Below are positions 22,136 through 32,828 of a stretch of DNA of 64,000 bases, piece after piece (within the stretch, counting starts at the first letter, position 1; each line of letters opens with the position of its first letter). Below the pieces are notes generated by a model, which saw only the letters and a list, made by a program, of their open reading frames with translations, was not told where the DNA came from and did no database searches. Position numbers and translations under genes: made by a program. The stretch is taken from the NCBI RefSeq assembly GCF_041146795.1, contig NC_135172.1:12514137-12578136 (forward strand), read 5' to 3'. Source of the DNA: Maylandia zebra (lineage: Eukaryota > Chordata > Actinopteri > Cichliformes > Cichlidae).

Positions 22136-22362
22136 ATGGGTAACTCTAAAACTAAAGTAAAATTAACAGCAGACGAAGAGTGGTTAGAAAAAACTGTTCA
22201 AATGCAGGAATAGTCAGTGCAAAAAGGTGGAGAAATCCACATAAAATATATTGTCCAGCTTGGCAAGGCAAATGCACCCCTGATTCAATAAATGCTTTAA
22301 AAACCGCTTTGCAAAAAGAGTTATATGTGGAAAAAAGTCAAAAGCCAAACCAGCAGTTGTAA
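22136..22362 (+). pseudogene. Retroviral gag remnant
   Basis: ATG at 22,136 opens MGNSKTKVKLTADEEWLEK, a matrix-like N-terminus with Gly2 suitable for myristoylation. A TAG after 25 codons (22,211-22,213) ends it. A different frame then continues to about 22,362 with matrix-like sequence (YCPAWQGKC). Capsid and nucleocapsid are not recognisable, so almost all of gag is lost. Confidence 0.55.
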
Positions 22363-22365
22363 TAT

Positions 22366-22601
22366 ATGTGAAAGGTGTGCCGTTAAAAATGTTTTGAGAC
22401 ACAGGAGCTTGTAGAACTGTCTTAACTGTAGAAGTCCCAAATGTAACATTCTCAAAAAACACTATAATTGTGAAATCAGCCTCAGGACATGTGACAAAAC
22501 AGCATCTAACCGATCCCCTTTTTATGTCACATAGAGATAGTGGCCGTGGCTGCAAAAATCAGTGCATTTATGACCCATCATGCCCAGATTGTATGAAATA
22601 A
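22366..22601 (+). pseudogene. Retroviral protease remnant
   Basis: One frame holds the retropepsin active-site motif DTGA near 22,396, preceded by a TGA. It continues for about 65 residues with beta-strand-like spacing to another stop. This is consistent with a decayed pro placed between gag and pol. The stop before the active site makes it inactive. Confidence 0.55.
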
Positions 22602-23800
22602 ATAAAAGGAAATCATTCATATGAAGACCTTTTCTATAAAAAAGAGAGATGCATAAGGTAGATTAAGGCTGTGTCATTGTTCAGCCAAGGAAAGTGTGTG
22701 AAAAGATAAATGTTTCCATCCTGGAGGGTGAGTGAGACTGCAGCTCACTCACGGTCCCTGATGGATACAAAATAAAATATAATAATCTGAAGGTTGGATC
22801 TGAGATGAGGCAAACAGAAGACCAGTCTAAAAGTAGGCACAAACCTGTTAAGAGAAAAAAGCAAATCTTGTACAGATTGGATGAACTATAAATTATCTGT
22901 TTGCCGAGTAAGATGATCCTAACTATTAAATTGGCTCAGTAATAATATAGTGATATACACTAATAAAATATTGTAATACACTATTGTTATTATATAGAGA
23001 GAAAAAGATGATAATAATTAATAAAAATATAATATTAATATTGACAAGAAGTATCTTAGCCAGTATGATGTGAGATGGACAATTGTTATGAAGAAGTCTG
23101 CATCAAGCTTAAAGGTTTGCTCAAACTCAGTATAATGACATATGAGATGAAGAAAATAAAAGCAATATCTAAACCAATTAGGTGCATAGAGGCACTTAAC
23201 CTGCTTGAAAACCTGTCATTTATCCTAGATAAATATTACTGAGATACAGAGCACATCTATAATAACAACTAATAAGCCAAACCCTGTAGATAATAACTAA
23301 ACCTACAGGATTATGAAGCTGAATTAAATGTGTGGACACCGCTAAGTTGATAAGCATGTTACACATTTTCTTTTATTTTTATTGGTTCTTTTTTTTAGAG
23401 CAGAGGCTGCATGCTGTTAAAAGCGAACACATACAGCTGTCTGTGAGCTCAGTTTCCCCTCACACTTCTGCTTTGTTTCTGGCAGCATTTTTCTTTGTCT
23501 CTTTGTATCCTGACTCATGTACGTTTTTGTTTTGTTTGATTATTTTGTTAGTTTGGAAACAAATTTGTGCCAATACTTGTGGATTATGGTGACACATAGT
23601 GATTAGACATATGATTTACAAATGCCCAGTTTTAGAACTGTGAGCTATGAACAATGCAAAGTTTAGGAAATAATATATATACAAAACAAAAAACTTCAAA
23701 GTTTGAAATATGTAAGATGTGTGAATTCTTTGAAAAACTAGAAGGTATCTAAAATTGCCTCAAGTGAAAATGAAATTCTCTAATGACACTCTGATAGTTA
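22602..23800. other. Degenerate internal ERV sequence
   Basis: About 1.2 kb of AT-rich sequence with no retroviral domain I can recognise. It occupies the region where pro and the start of RT should lie, so it may be decayed or foreign filler. Confidence 0.4.
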
Positions 23801-26098
23801 GGTCAGCATAAGGGCCAGAAGGCCTGTGAAACCACAATATCCTTTGAGTGCAGAAGCAAAGGAAAGAATTAGGCCAGTAATTGCAGACATGCAGAAAGCA
23901 GGTATTCTCGTGAAAACTAATAAAGCCACGTGTAATACACCACTAGCAGTAAAAAAGACAAAGTACAATGGACTCCAGAAGCAGAAAAAGCTTTCGTTGA
24001 TTTGAAAATAGCACTGCAGATATGTACCGTCTTAGCATTACCAGACTATGGAAAACCTTTCGTTCTCCATGTTGATGGTGCAGGAGGGTATATGAAAGCA
24101 GTCTTAACTCAAGCTTTTGGAGAAAAACAACGTCCATTAGCTTTCTACTCATGCAAACTTGACTCTGTAGCTGCTGGATTACCTACCTGTGTTCAGGCAT
24201 GCGCAGCAGCAGCAGAGGCAGTTAAAAAATGTGCAGACATTGTTCTAGGACATAAATTGATCATCAAAGTCCCACATGCAGTGACCTCTATTTTGCTCCA
24301 AGCGAACCTCTCTTTCCTCACGCATGCAAGACAACTTTCTTATGTGGGGATTCTACTTACACAATCACACATAAAAATAGAGAAGTGTGGCCAGCTAAAC
24401 CCAAGTACACTTTTGCCGATTTCTCTGGACGGAGAACAACACTGTTGCATTCAAAAATTAGAGGAAGATACAAAACCTCGCACTGATATATACAGCTCCC
24501 CCCAGAGCAGTTTCAGTAATGTTTTTGTGGACGGCTCAGCGTCAAAAGACATTCACGGTAGAAATTGTGTGGGTTATGCGGTCACAACTGTTGATAAAGT
24601 GATAGAAGCAAAAGCTCTCAGCTCCTCAAACTCTGCTCAAAGCGCAGAACTAACCGCAGTCATCAGAGCATGTACTTTATATAAGGGTCAAAGTGTTAAT
24701 GTTTACACAGACAGTCAATATGTCTATTCAGCAGTTCATCATTTCGCTAAAATATGGCATAACAGAGGAATGACAACTTCCTCAGGCAACACAGTTCAAC
24801 ATGCAAACCTTCTAAAAAAGCTATTAGAAGTAATAACGTTGCCAAAAGAATTAGCACTATGCAAATGTGCAGCTCATCAAAAGGATGACACAGAAATTAC
24901 GAGAGGAAATAACTTTGCTGACAAAGCAGCAAAAGCAGCTGCAGAAAAACAAATTGATGTTTTAACAACAGAAACCATAGATCTAATACCTTTAGAAATA
25001 CTAGCAGATGCACAGAAAACAGCATCGCTGAGTGAACAAAAATCTTGGGTGAAAGATGGAGCAGAATTAAAAGACAACCTCATGATGTGTAATGGCAAAC
25101 CAGTGCTTCCAAAATCTTTGCATAGAACTGCTGCTTTAGTGACACATGGGAAAACTCATGTGTCAACAGGAGGGATGATTAATATTCTTAATAAACAATT
25201 CTATACAAAAAATTTTGAAAGTTCAGCACAAGAGTTTATCAGAACATGTATGATTTGCCAAAGACACAACGCACAGGGAAATCTACGTCCAAAGCGAGGG
25301 CATTTCCCTATACCACCGCATCCATTTCACACTGTCCACATGGATTTCATAGAATTAAATGAATCACAATCCTCCAAATATGCACTTGTGATAATTGATG
25401 TATTTTCCAAGTGGCCAGAAATATACCCAGTGAAAAAAGCAGATGCAATATCAGTAGCAAAATGTCTATGTAATCATTTTATTCCAACGTACGGTATTCC
25501 ATCTCTGATAAGATCAGACAATGGCACACATTTTGTAAATGAAGTAATAAGTAAAGTTTCTGAAGCTTTAGGCTTCAGCATAAAACATCACTGTTCTTAT
25601 CATCCACAAAGTGCAGGATTAGTCGAGAGAACTAACGGCACAATTAAACAAAGGTTGAGGAAATGTATGGAAGAGACTAAAAAACCTTGGCCTGAATGTC
25701 TAAGCTTGGTTAAATTATGGATGAGAATAACTCAAGGAACAGGTGGTCTAACGCCATTTGAAATCGTACATGGCAGACATTTTCCACTCCCCATAATGAG
25801 TGAGCCAATTAATAAATCTATTGCAGAAACAACAATGGCAGAATGGATGACAAAACTATTTGAGAATAAAGAAGTGAGATTAAGCAATCAACTGCCGAGT
25901 GACTTTTCTTCAGTTTCTTGCAGGTTGAACCCCGGTGATTGGATTCTGATTAAAGTCCTCCAGCGGAAAAACTGGAGTGCTCCAAAGTGGGAAGGTCCCT
26001 TCCAGGTGCTACTTACCACACCCACAGCGTGTAAGATAGCCGAACGAGTTTCGTGGATTCATCAATCCCACGTGAAGAAAGTGTTTGCACCACAATAA
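23801..26098 (+). pseudogene. Retroviral pol: RT finger remnant, RNase H, integrase
   Basis: At 23,815-23,955 the RT N-terminus is readable (PLSAEAKERIRPVIADMQKA then NTPLAVKK). At about 23,955 it jumps, in another frame, to the RT connection region (VQWTPEAEKAFVDLK). The palm with its catalytic YxDD is deleted. From there an open frame of nearly 700 codons runs to TAA at 26,098. It contains RNase H (FVDGSA, SAELTAVIRA, VYTDSQYVYSA, ADKAAKAAAE) and integrase with the HHCC finger (HTHVSTGG, CMICQR) and the DDE core (HMDFIELN, RSDNGTHF, and the SAGLVERTNG glutamate). The polymerase is therefore dead, but the integrase frame is intact. Confidence 0.82.
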
Positions 26099-26298
26099 GA
26101 CGCCGGTTCCCCTGACTCTTACGTGAACCCCTGCTGGAGGACAGGGCTGAACGGGTTTCCCGCCCTGTGCTTCCTCGGCAGTGCTACTCACGTGGGAGCT
26201 CGGGTGTGCCTGGTCGCCCTGAAGATCAGACTGACCTATCCCACCGAAGAGCAGAACCAATAATAACACCAGGGACGCCTGAATAAAATCTCAACAAG

Positions 26299-27981
26299 AT
26301 GACTGAGGAAAACAACCTGATAAATCCAGAAGAAGAACCAGCTTCAGAATCAATGCTAGCACCAGTTCCAGCCCCAAAGCTGTTGTGCTTGGGCGCTTGT
26401 GACATCAAACGAAAACTACTCATGTGCTACATATTCTGTCTAATGGCTATCCTCCTGATGACGACACTCTTTTGGTTGATGCCCAGTGGAACCCACAAGA
26501 CAGTACCAATTATTCTCCGACCTAAGAGGTGGACCCACGACAACTCGCACCTGAAGGAGATAGACAAAGAACACAACCACCCGTGGCTGAACAATGCATG
26601 GTACCGGTATGTCCATGACAGAGTGCACAGAGAAGACAATGCCGCAAACTGCTATGTCTGCTCACATATGCCCACGACAGCACTCCATGCCACAGTGTAT
26701 GGAAAACCCCCAACCAAGGCTGAAGCACTCTGCATATATGACAAAGCCATTACCGGGACCTGCTCAACACCAGGAAAACCTGTGATGGTGATAGGTGGAT
26801 CCATAAAGGACCAAAACAGCAACACATGCCACAACACTACACAATATATAGTCCCACAGAGTGTAAAGTCTTTAATCTACAACATAACAAACTGCACCCA
26901 TCAGTACCCAAATATAAACTACACCTGCAATGAAGCCTACTGGGTGCATATAAACGTCAGCCATAGAAAACTGAAATCATTCTCAGTTGTTTTGCCACCT
27001 GACATACAACACCCAGTGTGCTTTAACTTCACAGGAGCAACCGGACAAACAGGTACGCCCCAGGGTCTGAAGAAATTAGGACAAAACCGAAACTGCTCCA
27101 TGATCCTGGCGGCACCAGATTGGGATGGCATCGGCTCATCAACAGGTACATACTGGGTACAGGGCGCAGCTTGGGCGTGTGGCCTGAAAGTCTATTTCAT
27201 GCTGCCACCAAACAGCACCGGACTCTGTGCCCCTGTTCTGGTATCTGACCACACCTTTAAGATGTCAGTGAACAGCAACACCAGAGCTAAACGTAACACA
27301 GGCCTCAAGCCCCATGATCCATATCTTGGTTCTGATGTACCAGATGACTTCAAACTCTGGACCAAGAGCCAGAAGGTAATACACGCTTTGTTTCCATGGA
27401 TAGGAGTAGGGAAACACGCACTACAGATAGAAACCCTGGACTATCGTTTTGGATTATTTTTAAATGCTTCAACCCGCATTAATCAAGGACAGAATGAAGA
27501 AATTGATGCAATTCGCATCACTGTCATGCAGCACCGAGTGGCTTTAGACATCATTCTCGCAGAGAAAGGTGGTCTCTGCGTATTGTTTAACACTACATGT
27601 TGTACCTACATACCTGATAACATCCATTCATTAAACATGACAAATGCTTTGAATGTTTTGAAACAACTGAGAGACGCTCAGCAGCAGGACTACGTTACCG
27701 ATACTCAAGGTTGGTGGGACTGGCTGCTGAGCGGCTCTTGGAAATCTCTACTGATTAAAGGCCTGTTGGCCCTTTTCAGTGTGATGTTACTATTTTGCCT
27801 TTTCATTGCTTGTATTATCCCATGTCTGAGAAGCATAATGACAAACATGTTCAAGCGTATGTTAGGAAACCATGTCTTGGCTCAGTCAGTTATGGAGGAT
27901 CCCTATCGTCAGTATGATATGCTGAGTGTGAGAGAGAGAGAAGAAAATCTCTATGACAATCTTGACAAGCTTGTTGTTTAA
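26299..27981 (+). CDS. Retroviral envelope, 560-codon open frame
   Basis: ATG at 26,299 follows 200 bp of spacer after pol, and the frame is open to TAA at 27,981. A hydrophobic leader segment lies at residues about 40-56, after a long charged N-terminus. The surface subunit has many N-glycosylation sequons. A furin-type RAKR sits at residues 329-332. The transmembrane subunit has the gamma-type loop C-x6-C-C (cysteines about 427, 434 and 435) preceded by the heptad helix, and a membrane anchor at about 483-512. The cytoplasmic tail has two YDxL motifs. An open env in an otherwise gutted provirus is notable. Expression would need splicing from the 5' LTR. Function is not shown by sequence. 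Confidence 0.85.
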   Translation: MTEENNLINPEEEPASESMLAPVPAPKLLCLGACDIKRKLLMCYIFCLMAILLMTTLFWLMPSGTHKTVPIILRPKRWTHDNSHLKEIDKEHNHPWLNNAWYRYVHDRVHREDNAANCYVCSHMPTTALHATVYGKPPTKAEALCIYDKAITGTCSTPGKPVMVIGGSIKDQNSNTCHNTTQYIVPQSVKSLIYNITNCTHQYPNINYTCNEAYWVHINVSHRKLKSFSVVLPPDIQHPVCFNFTGATGQTGTPQGLKKLGQNRNCSMILAAPDWDGIGSSTGTYWVQGAAWACGLKVYFMLPPNSTGLCAPVLVSDHTFKMSVNSNTRAKRNTGLKPHDPYLGSDVPDDFKLWTKSQKVIHALFPWIGVGKHALQIETLDYRFGLFLNASTRINQGQNEEIDAIRITVMQHRVALDIILAEKGGLCVLFNTTCCTYIPDNIHSLNMTNALNVLKQLRDAQQQDYVTDTQGWWDWLLSGSWKSLLIKGLLALFSVMLLFCLFIACIIPCLRSIMTNMFKRMLGNHVLAQSVMEDPYRQYDMLSVREREENLYDNLDKLVV

Positions 27982-28066
27982 TTATTTCACTGAATGACGT
28001 GCAAGTTGAAAATGTGACTAACAAGTGACTATGCATTGAGTAAAATATGTGAAATATATTAACATC

Positions 28067-28075
28067 AGGAGGGAA
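28067..28075 (+). promoter_or_regulatory. Polypurine tract
   Basis: AGGAGGGAA directly precedes the 3' LTR, the position of the plus-strand primer in retroviruses. Confidence 0.75.
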
Positions 28076-28547
28076 TGTTAAGAGAATTTTTATTTTAGTT
28101 AAATCATTAAAGTATAATCAAGTAGAAACAAGTATGCCTTATAATCAAGTGTTTATATATTTTCACACGGTAAAGCTTACTGTTGAAAAGAACACAATGT
28201 ATTCCTTGCTTAAGTGTGTGAGATGTTTGACAAAGACAGGATATACATGCATTCTTTACTTCAGTGTCTGCGATGTCAGATAAGCATGAATACTGCTGTG
28301 TCGTTGTTTTTCAGTTTGTGTGCAGAAGTTAGATAGCTAAGACAATGCCTGAGCTCTCCCCTCTTCAGTTGAAAGAGGAAGTACTATGTAACCCATTTTG
28401 CCTTATAAATAAAGCGAGTAAACGGTGCTCGGTGTGTTAGTCTGCTCAGAGACTCTCACCCGTGCGCACGTCTTTGAAACTCTGAGTCGGTCTGCCAGTG
28501 TCTCATTTCTCTCTTACTGTGCTTTTACAAATGTCAACCCCTTGACA
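28076..28547 (+). repeat. 3' LTR, 472 bp
   Basis: Same length and, by visual comparison, same sequence as 20,919-21,390. It is followed directly by the second CCCTC. Confidence 0.92.
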
Positions 28548-28552
28548 CCCTC

Positions 28553-28945
28553 CCACTCACAAACAGTGGTTATATGACCTCATGGCCTGTCTAAAACTGG
28601 AAAAGATAAGACACTCACTTCAGAACTCCACTGGGAAATTTCAAGACATGTGGGGACCCTTCCTTGATGCTTTTCAAAATCTATAAGAATTTTTCAGCGA
28701 ACTCTCTTAAGTCAGGTGTGGAAATACAGTGTGCGGGTGCAGGCAGTGACCTGGGTGGGAATGAATGGGATTGTTTTGCAGGGATTATGTTACTTTGGGA
28801 TATATTATACATTTGTTTATATTCTTTTTTTTTCTCTTTCTTTCCCTTTTTTCTTTTTCTTTTTTTTTCTTTTATTTCACAGCCGAAGATACATTTTTGG
28901 ACTCATTTCACAGCTTAAATGTACTACTTAACCTTAATGTACAGA
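28553..28945 (+). pseudogene. L1 ORF2 C-terminus and 3' UTR start
   Basis: Taking one copy of the CCCTC duplication, the ORF2 frame joins as DAAPPTHKQW and goes on with LMACLKLEKIRH and MWGPFLDAF to TAA at 28,684-28,686. This is the usual end of fish L1 ORF2. The following 260 bp, including a T-rich stretch at 28,826-28,875, is L1 3' UTR up to the retroposon at 28,946. Confidence 0.85.
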
Positions 28946-30258
28946 CCACCTGGGTCTGGGTGCAGTTCCCCCCTCCAGGGGCAAGGGTACCTAGACCCGG
29001 TTCGTAGAGTACGCTTGGGGAGTGTGATCGTGTGTACAGCGTCTCTTTATGTCTGTCTCCACGTTGGTTGAGTGTGGAGTAAGTGCATATGAGAGCATGA
29101 GGGTGGGAATGGATGTTTGTGTCTATATGTCAGGTTGGGTATCAGACGCCACCTCTCTGGGGACATCTCAGGCCCTCCAAGGTTTGGAGGCCTATCTCCA
29201 CCCACCACCACTTCCCCTGCCAGTGGCGGACTCCCTCAGGTGTCGGTGCGTTGGTGGTTCTTTGTGTCTGGGGGTGGGCGTCCGGGTACACACCGGCTCA
29301 CTCCTTGGCGGCCGCTTATCGGGGCCTGGAGCCTGGGGCTCGCTCGGGCCACTTCGGAGGTGGGGTGCCCCCGGCCTCTCGGCCTGGGGCTCGGTCACTC
29401 AGGCACAGCTGGCTGCCGGCGGAGCTCACGGGCGCGTCACTGCAACTCCCCCTGGCTTCTGCTCCGTGGCTGCTGAGTGAGCCCTCATCTGGGACTCTCC
29501 TCAGCTCTTACTGGGACAGTGGCGCGGCTGCCCCTCTGTTGGTCTTCCTTGGTCTGTTGTGTTCTGGGGGCCTCTGGATGTCTGGAGTTTTGATCTCCTC
29601 CATACCTGCTTCATGCCCTGGTGGACGGGGCTGTGGCCCCCCCCCCCACACCCTCTAGCAGATCATTACATGGAGAAACCTTTGGAATGCAAGCATGCTG
29701 ATCCACACAGGTATGCACACAGGTGTACACACGGATATTCACAGACGCGGACTACAGCTTTCTTGGCTGCTGCCTCAAAGCACATTGTGCGCTGTCTATC
29801 TTGCGTGCTGCACAATATCGTTTATTATTTAGTATCTACTGCTAGCTAGTTTATTGTGATGGTGCCGTTTTTTTTATTATGTTGCTCTTTGTTGTTTGCT
29901 TTCTCTTCTGTTTTTTTTCTCCATACAGGTGACCCAGGTGTTTTTTTGTTTTTTTTTGTTTGTTTTTTTTCTTTCTTCCCCCCCTTCTCACCGTCTCTTC
30001 TCCCCTTTGGTTTTCTTTCTCTCCCTCTCTTTCTTTCATTCTTTCTCCCTGTCCTATCCCCCAGTCATGTCTGTCCCGTTTGTAGCAACTGTAAATAAAA
30101 TAAATTCATAATTATAATAAAGGTCAATCAAATGGACCAATATCGCAAGGCCATGATGATCCACTTGGTAAAATAAATCCGCTTGGCATCTTTCTTGGCC
30201 TTAAGACAACAATTCTGATGGCTATAGATCCAAACGGGACACAAAAAAAAAAAAAACC
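28946..30258 (+). mobile_element. Poly(A)-tailed retroposon with 14-bp target duplication
   Basis: CCTTAATGTACAGA occurs at 28,932-28,945 and again at 30,259-30,272, bracketing 1.3 kb that ends in a run of about 14 A. The interior is GC-rich and non-coding at 28,950-29,660, then T-rich. No RT or tRNA-like head is visible. It is therefore a LINE-mobilised non-coding RNA, most likely the 3' UTR part of another LINE. Reading frames in the GC-rich part lack homology and are probably chance. Confidence 0.78.
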
Positions 30259-30394
30259 CCTTAATGTACAGATCATCTGTAATCCTTCTCTTTTCTTTCT
30301 GTCTATATGTATAATATATATGTTGATGTTTATGTGTACAAAAGGAAACCTCTTAATAAAAAAGACATTGTTTAAAAAAAAAGTGGGATACTTA

Positions 30395-30883
30395 GACGCC
30401 GGTTAAGTGGAGCTTCCTGTTAAGCTGCGGGAAGCGCTTATAAATTAACATAAGACTTAGAAATCGGCCCGCTGTCCTGGACAGAGAACGGTCAATTGAA
30501 CAGCAAGGTGGGCAAACCTGGGCTTAGAGGCTTTTAAATCTGTCGAAAAGGTAGGATGACCGATATCGGAGGCAGAGGAAGTGACGTTGAAAATGTTTGT
30601 TTTCTCTTTGATCTTTTAGTAGAATAAGCGGTTATAATGCACACTTTCTTACACATACTGAAAAAGTGCTCATGAAGAGATGATCTGTTGTGAAAGGTGA
30701 CTTAGAGTGCAGTAAAAGGTCAATGCATGCACGCTTATGGTCACAGATATTACGTAGATTTATTTCTAGGGTAGAGGTGAAACATTTTGCTTTGTCTTTG
30801 CTTAGCAAGTAGTGATGCAGAAGGTGTTAAAGATATTCATGCCATGAATAAGTCGACAGGAAACATATGGAGAGTGAGACACC
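30395..30883. other. Unidentified sequence between L1 and Tc1 element
   Basis: Continuation of the L1 target region. A short frame after TTTGCTTAG at about 30,805 is cut by the Tc1 insertion; I do not recognise it. Confidence 0.35.
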
Positions 30884-30885
30884 TA

Positions 30886-32490
30886 CAGTGGGGCAAAAAA
30901 GTATTTAGTCAGCCACCGATTGTGCAAGTTCCCCCACCTAAAATGATGACAGAGGTCAGTAATTTGCACCAGAGGTACACTTCAACTGTGAGAGACAGAA
31001 TGTGAAAAAAAAAATCCATGAATCCACATGGTAGGATTTGTAAAGAATTTATTCGTAAATCAGGGTGGAAAATAAGTATTTGGCCAATAACAAAAATACA
31101 ACTCAATACTTTGTAACATAACCTTTGTTGACAATAACAGAGGTCAAACGTTTACTATAGGTCTTTACCAGGTTTGCACACACAGTAGCTGGTATTTTGG
31201 CCCATTCCTCCATGCAGATCTTCTCGAGAGCAGTGATGTTTTGGGGCTGTCGCCGAGCAACACGGACTTTCAACTCCCGCCACAGATTTTCTATGGGGTT
31301 GAGGTCTGGAGACTGGCTAGGCCACTCCAGGACTTTCAAATGCTTCTTACGGAGCCACTCCTTTGTTGCCCGGGCGGTGTGTTTTGGATCATTGTCATGT
31401 TGGAAGACCCAGCCTCGTTTCATCTTCAAAGTTCTCACTGATGGAAGGAGGTTTTGGCTCAAAATCTCACGATACATGGCCCCATTCATTCTGTCCTTAA
31501 CACGGATCAGTCGTCCTGTCCCCTTGGCAGAAAAACAGCCCCATAGCATGATGTTTCCACCCCCATGCTTCACAGTAGGTATGGTGTTCTTGGGATGCAA
31601 CTCAGTATTCTTCTTCCTCCAAACACGACGAGTGGAGTTTATACCAAAAAGTTCTACTTTGGTTTCATCTGACCACATGACATTCTCCCAATCCTCTGCT
31701 GTATCATCCATGTGCTCTCTGGCAAACTTCAGACGGGCCTGGACATGCACTGGCTTCAGCAGCGGAACACGTCTGGCACTGCGGGATTTGATTCCCTGCC
31801 GTTGTAGTGTGTTACTGATGGTGACCTTTGTTACTTTGGTCCCAGCTCTCTGCAGGTCATTCACCAGGTCCCCCCGTGTGGTTCTGGGATCTTTGCTCAC
31901 CGTTCTCATGATCATTTTGACCCCACGGGATGAGATCTTGCGTGGAGCCCCAGATCGAGGGAGATTATCAGTGGTCTTGTATGTCTTCCATTTTCTGATG
32001 ATTGCTCCCACAGTTGATTTTTTCACACCAAGCTGCTTGCCTATTGTAGATTCACTCTTCCCAGTCTGGTGCAGGTCTACAATACTTTTCCTGGTGTCCT
32101 TCGAAAGCTCTTTGGTCTTGGCCATGGCGGAGTTTGGAGTCTGACTGTTTGAGGCTGTGGACAGGTGTCTTTTATACAGATGATGAGTTCAAACAGGTGC
32201 CATTCATACAGGTAACGAGTGGGGGACAGAAAAGCTTCTTACAGAAGACGTTACAGGTCTGTGAGAGCCAGAGATTTTCCATGTTTGAGGTGACCAAATA
32301 CTTATTTTCCACCCTGATTTACGAATAAATTCTTTACAAATCCTACCATGTGGATTCATGGATTTTTTTTTCACATTCTGTCTCTCACAGTTGAAGTGTA
32401 CCTCTGGTGCAAATTACTGACCTCTGTCATCATTTTAGGTGGGGGAACTTGCACAATCGGTGGCTGACTAAATACTTTTTTGCCCCACTG
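30886..32490 (-). mobile_element. Complete Tc1-like transposon, 1.6 kb
   Basis: CAGTGGGGCAAAAAAGTATT at the left end is repeated inverted at the right end. The inverted repeats extend about 199 bp and differ only by the length of an A-run and one base near the inner edge. TA duplications lie at 30,884-30,885 and 32,491-32,492. The single gene, on the minus strand, is intact. Near-identical long terminal repeats plus an intact transposase point to recent movement. Confidence 0.93.
31103..32125 (-). CDS. Tc1-like transposase, 340 aa, intact
   Basis: DNA transposase that cuts and pastes its own element at TA sites. ATG ([12 protein letters not shown]) to stop is open over 340 codons, the full Tc1 length. 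The N-terminal half carries two helix-turn-helix regions ([20 protein letters not shown] and [11 protein letters not shown]) with a GRPR-like linker (RSGAPRK). The catalytic triad is visible: D in [13 protein letters not shown] in [12 protein letters not shown], and E 34 residues on in [11 protein letters not shown], hence DD34E. No disabling change is seen. The long plus-strand frame over the same bases is antisense shadow. Confidence 0.93.
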   Translation of the reverse strand: MAKTKELSKDTRKSIVDLHQTGKSESTIGKQLGVKKSTVGAIIRKWKTYKTTDNLPRSGAPRKISSRGVKMIMRTVSKDPRTTRGDLVNDLQRAGTKVTKVTISNTLQRQGIKSRSARRVPLLKPVHVQARLKFAREHMDDTAEDWENVMWSDETKVELFGINSTRRVWRKKNTELHPKNTIPTVKHGGGNIMLWGCFSAKGTGRLIRVKDRMNGAMYREILSQNLLPSVRTLKMKRGWVFQHDNDPKHTARATKEWLRKKHLKVLEWPSQSPDLNPIENLWRELKVRVARRQPQNITALEKICMEEWAKIPATVCANLVKTYSKRLTSVIVNKGYVTKY

Positions 32491-32492
32491 TA

Positions 32493-32828
32493 TATAGGGC
32501 AAAATGTGGTTGAGCTTGTAACCGAATGTGTGCCTGCAAAAGTAACAGTGTTGTACAAGACGTGCTCGAGATGATCAGATAAGAGAAGAAGAGAGCGAGC
32601 AACAGGAAACAGCTGGAGGGAAGACGGTGAAAGCGGCTCTTTAAGTGTGTTAAAGGTTGTCAAAAATATCGCTTACACAAATAAATAAAATTGAAGATTA
32701 AATACATAAAGGATAGAACCCAGAACATGATAAGTTGAACCAACTTTGAATAATTAAGAGAACAATTGATGAATACATTAGATTACTGAGGCGTAGCAGG
32801 GGGAGGAGTTTTTTTTTATACTTTACAG
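32493..32828. other. Spacer
   Basis: Unidentified; purine-rich at 32,570-32,640. Confidence 0.3.

Larger units (their letters stand above)
20919..28547 (+). mobile_element. Endogenous retrovirus, 7.6 kb, internally deleted, with identical-looking LTRs
   Basis: Bounded by the 5-bp target duplication CCCTC (20,914-20,918 and 28,548-28,552). It consists of a 472-bp LTR, a PBS, a ruined gag and pro, a pol missing the RT core, an open env, a purine tract and a second 472-bp LTR. The gamma-type Env (CX6CC with a preceding heptad) and gamma/epsilon-like pol place it near class I ERVs. By eye I find no difference between the two LTRs, so insertion was recent on the scale of neutral divergence, although the gag-pro-RT region is degenerate. 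It sits inside L1 ORF2, whose C-terminus continues in frame after it. Confidence 0.9.
12683..30380 (+). mobile_element. L1-clade retrotransposon, full-length, with four nested insertions
   Basis: A 14-bp near-perfect target duplication, AGTGGGATATTTAG at 12,669-12,682 and AGTGGGATACTTAG at 30,381-30,394 (13 of 14 match), brackets the whole unit. The right copy directly follows an A-run. Inside are a 5' UTR, ORF1 (12,841-13,638), a spacer, ORF2 (14,417-28,686 in four pieces) and a 3' UTR. Taking out the four insertions (14,714-16,909; 17,807-18,456; 20,919-28,547; 28,946-30,258) leaves an element of roughly 5 to 6 kb, the usual L1 size. ORF2 reads in frame across the three insertion points that fall inside it, so the element was coding-competent or nearly so before it was hit. 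Confidence 0.88.

Noticed and set aside
29049-29658. Several long overlapping frames in GC-rich sequence
   Set aside because: They lie in a non-coding retroposon, overlap in all frames, and show no domain. High GC lowers stop-codon frequency.
31197-32144. 315-residue plus-strand open frame
   Set aside because: It is the antisense of the intact Tc1 transposase, whose conserved motifs are all on the minus strand.
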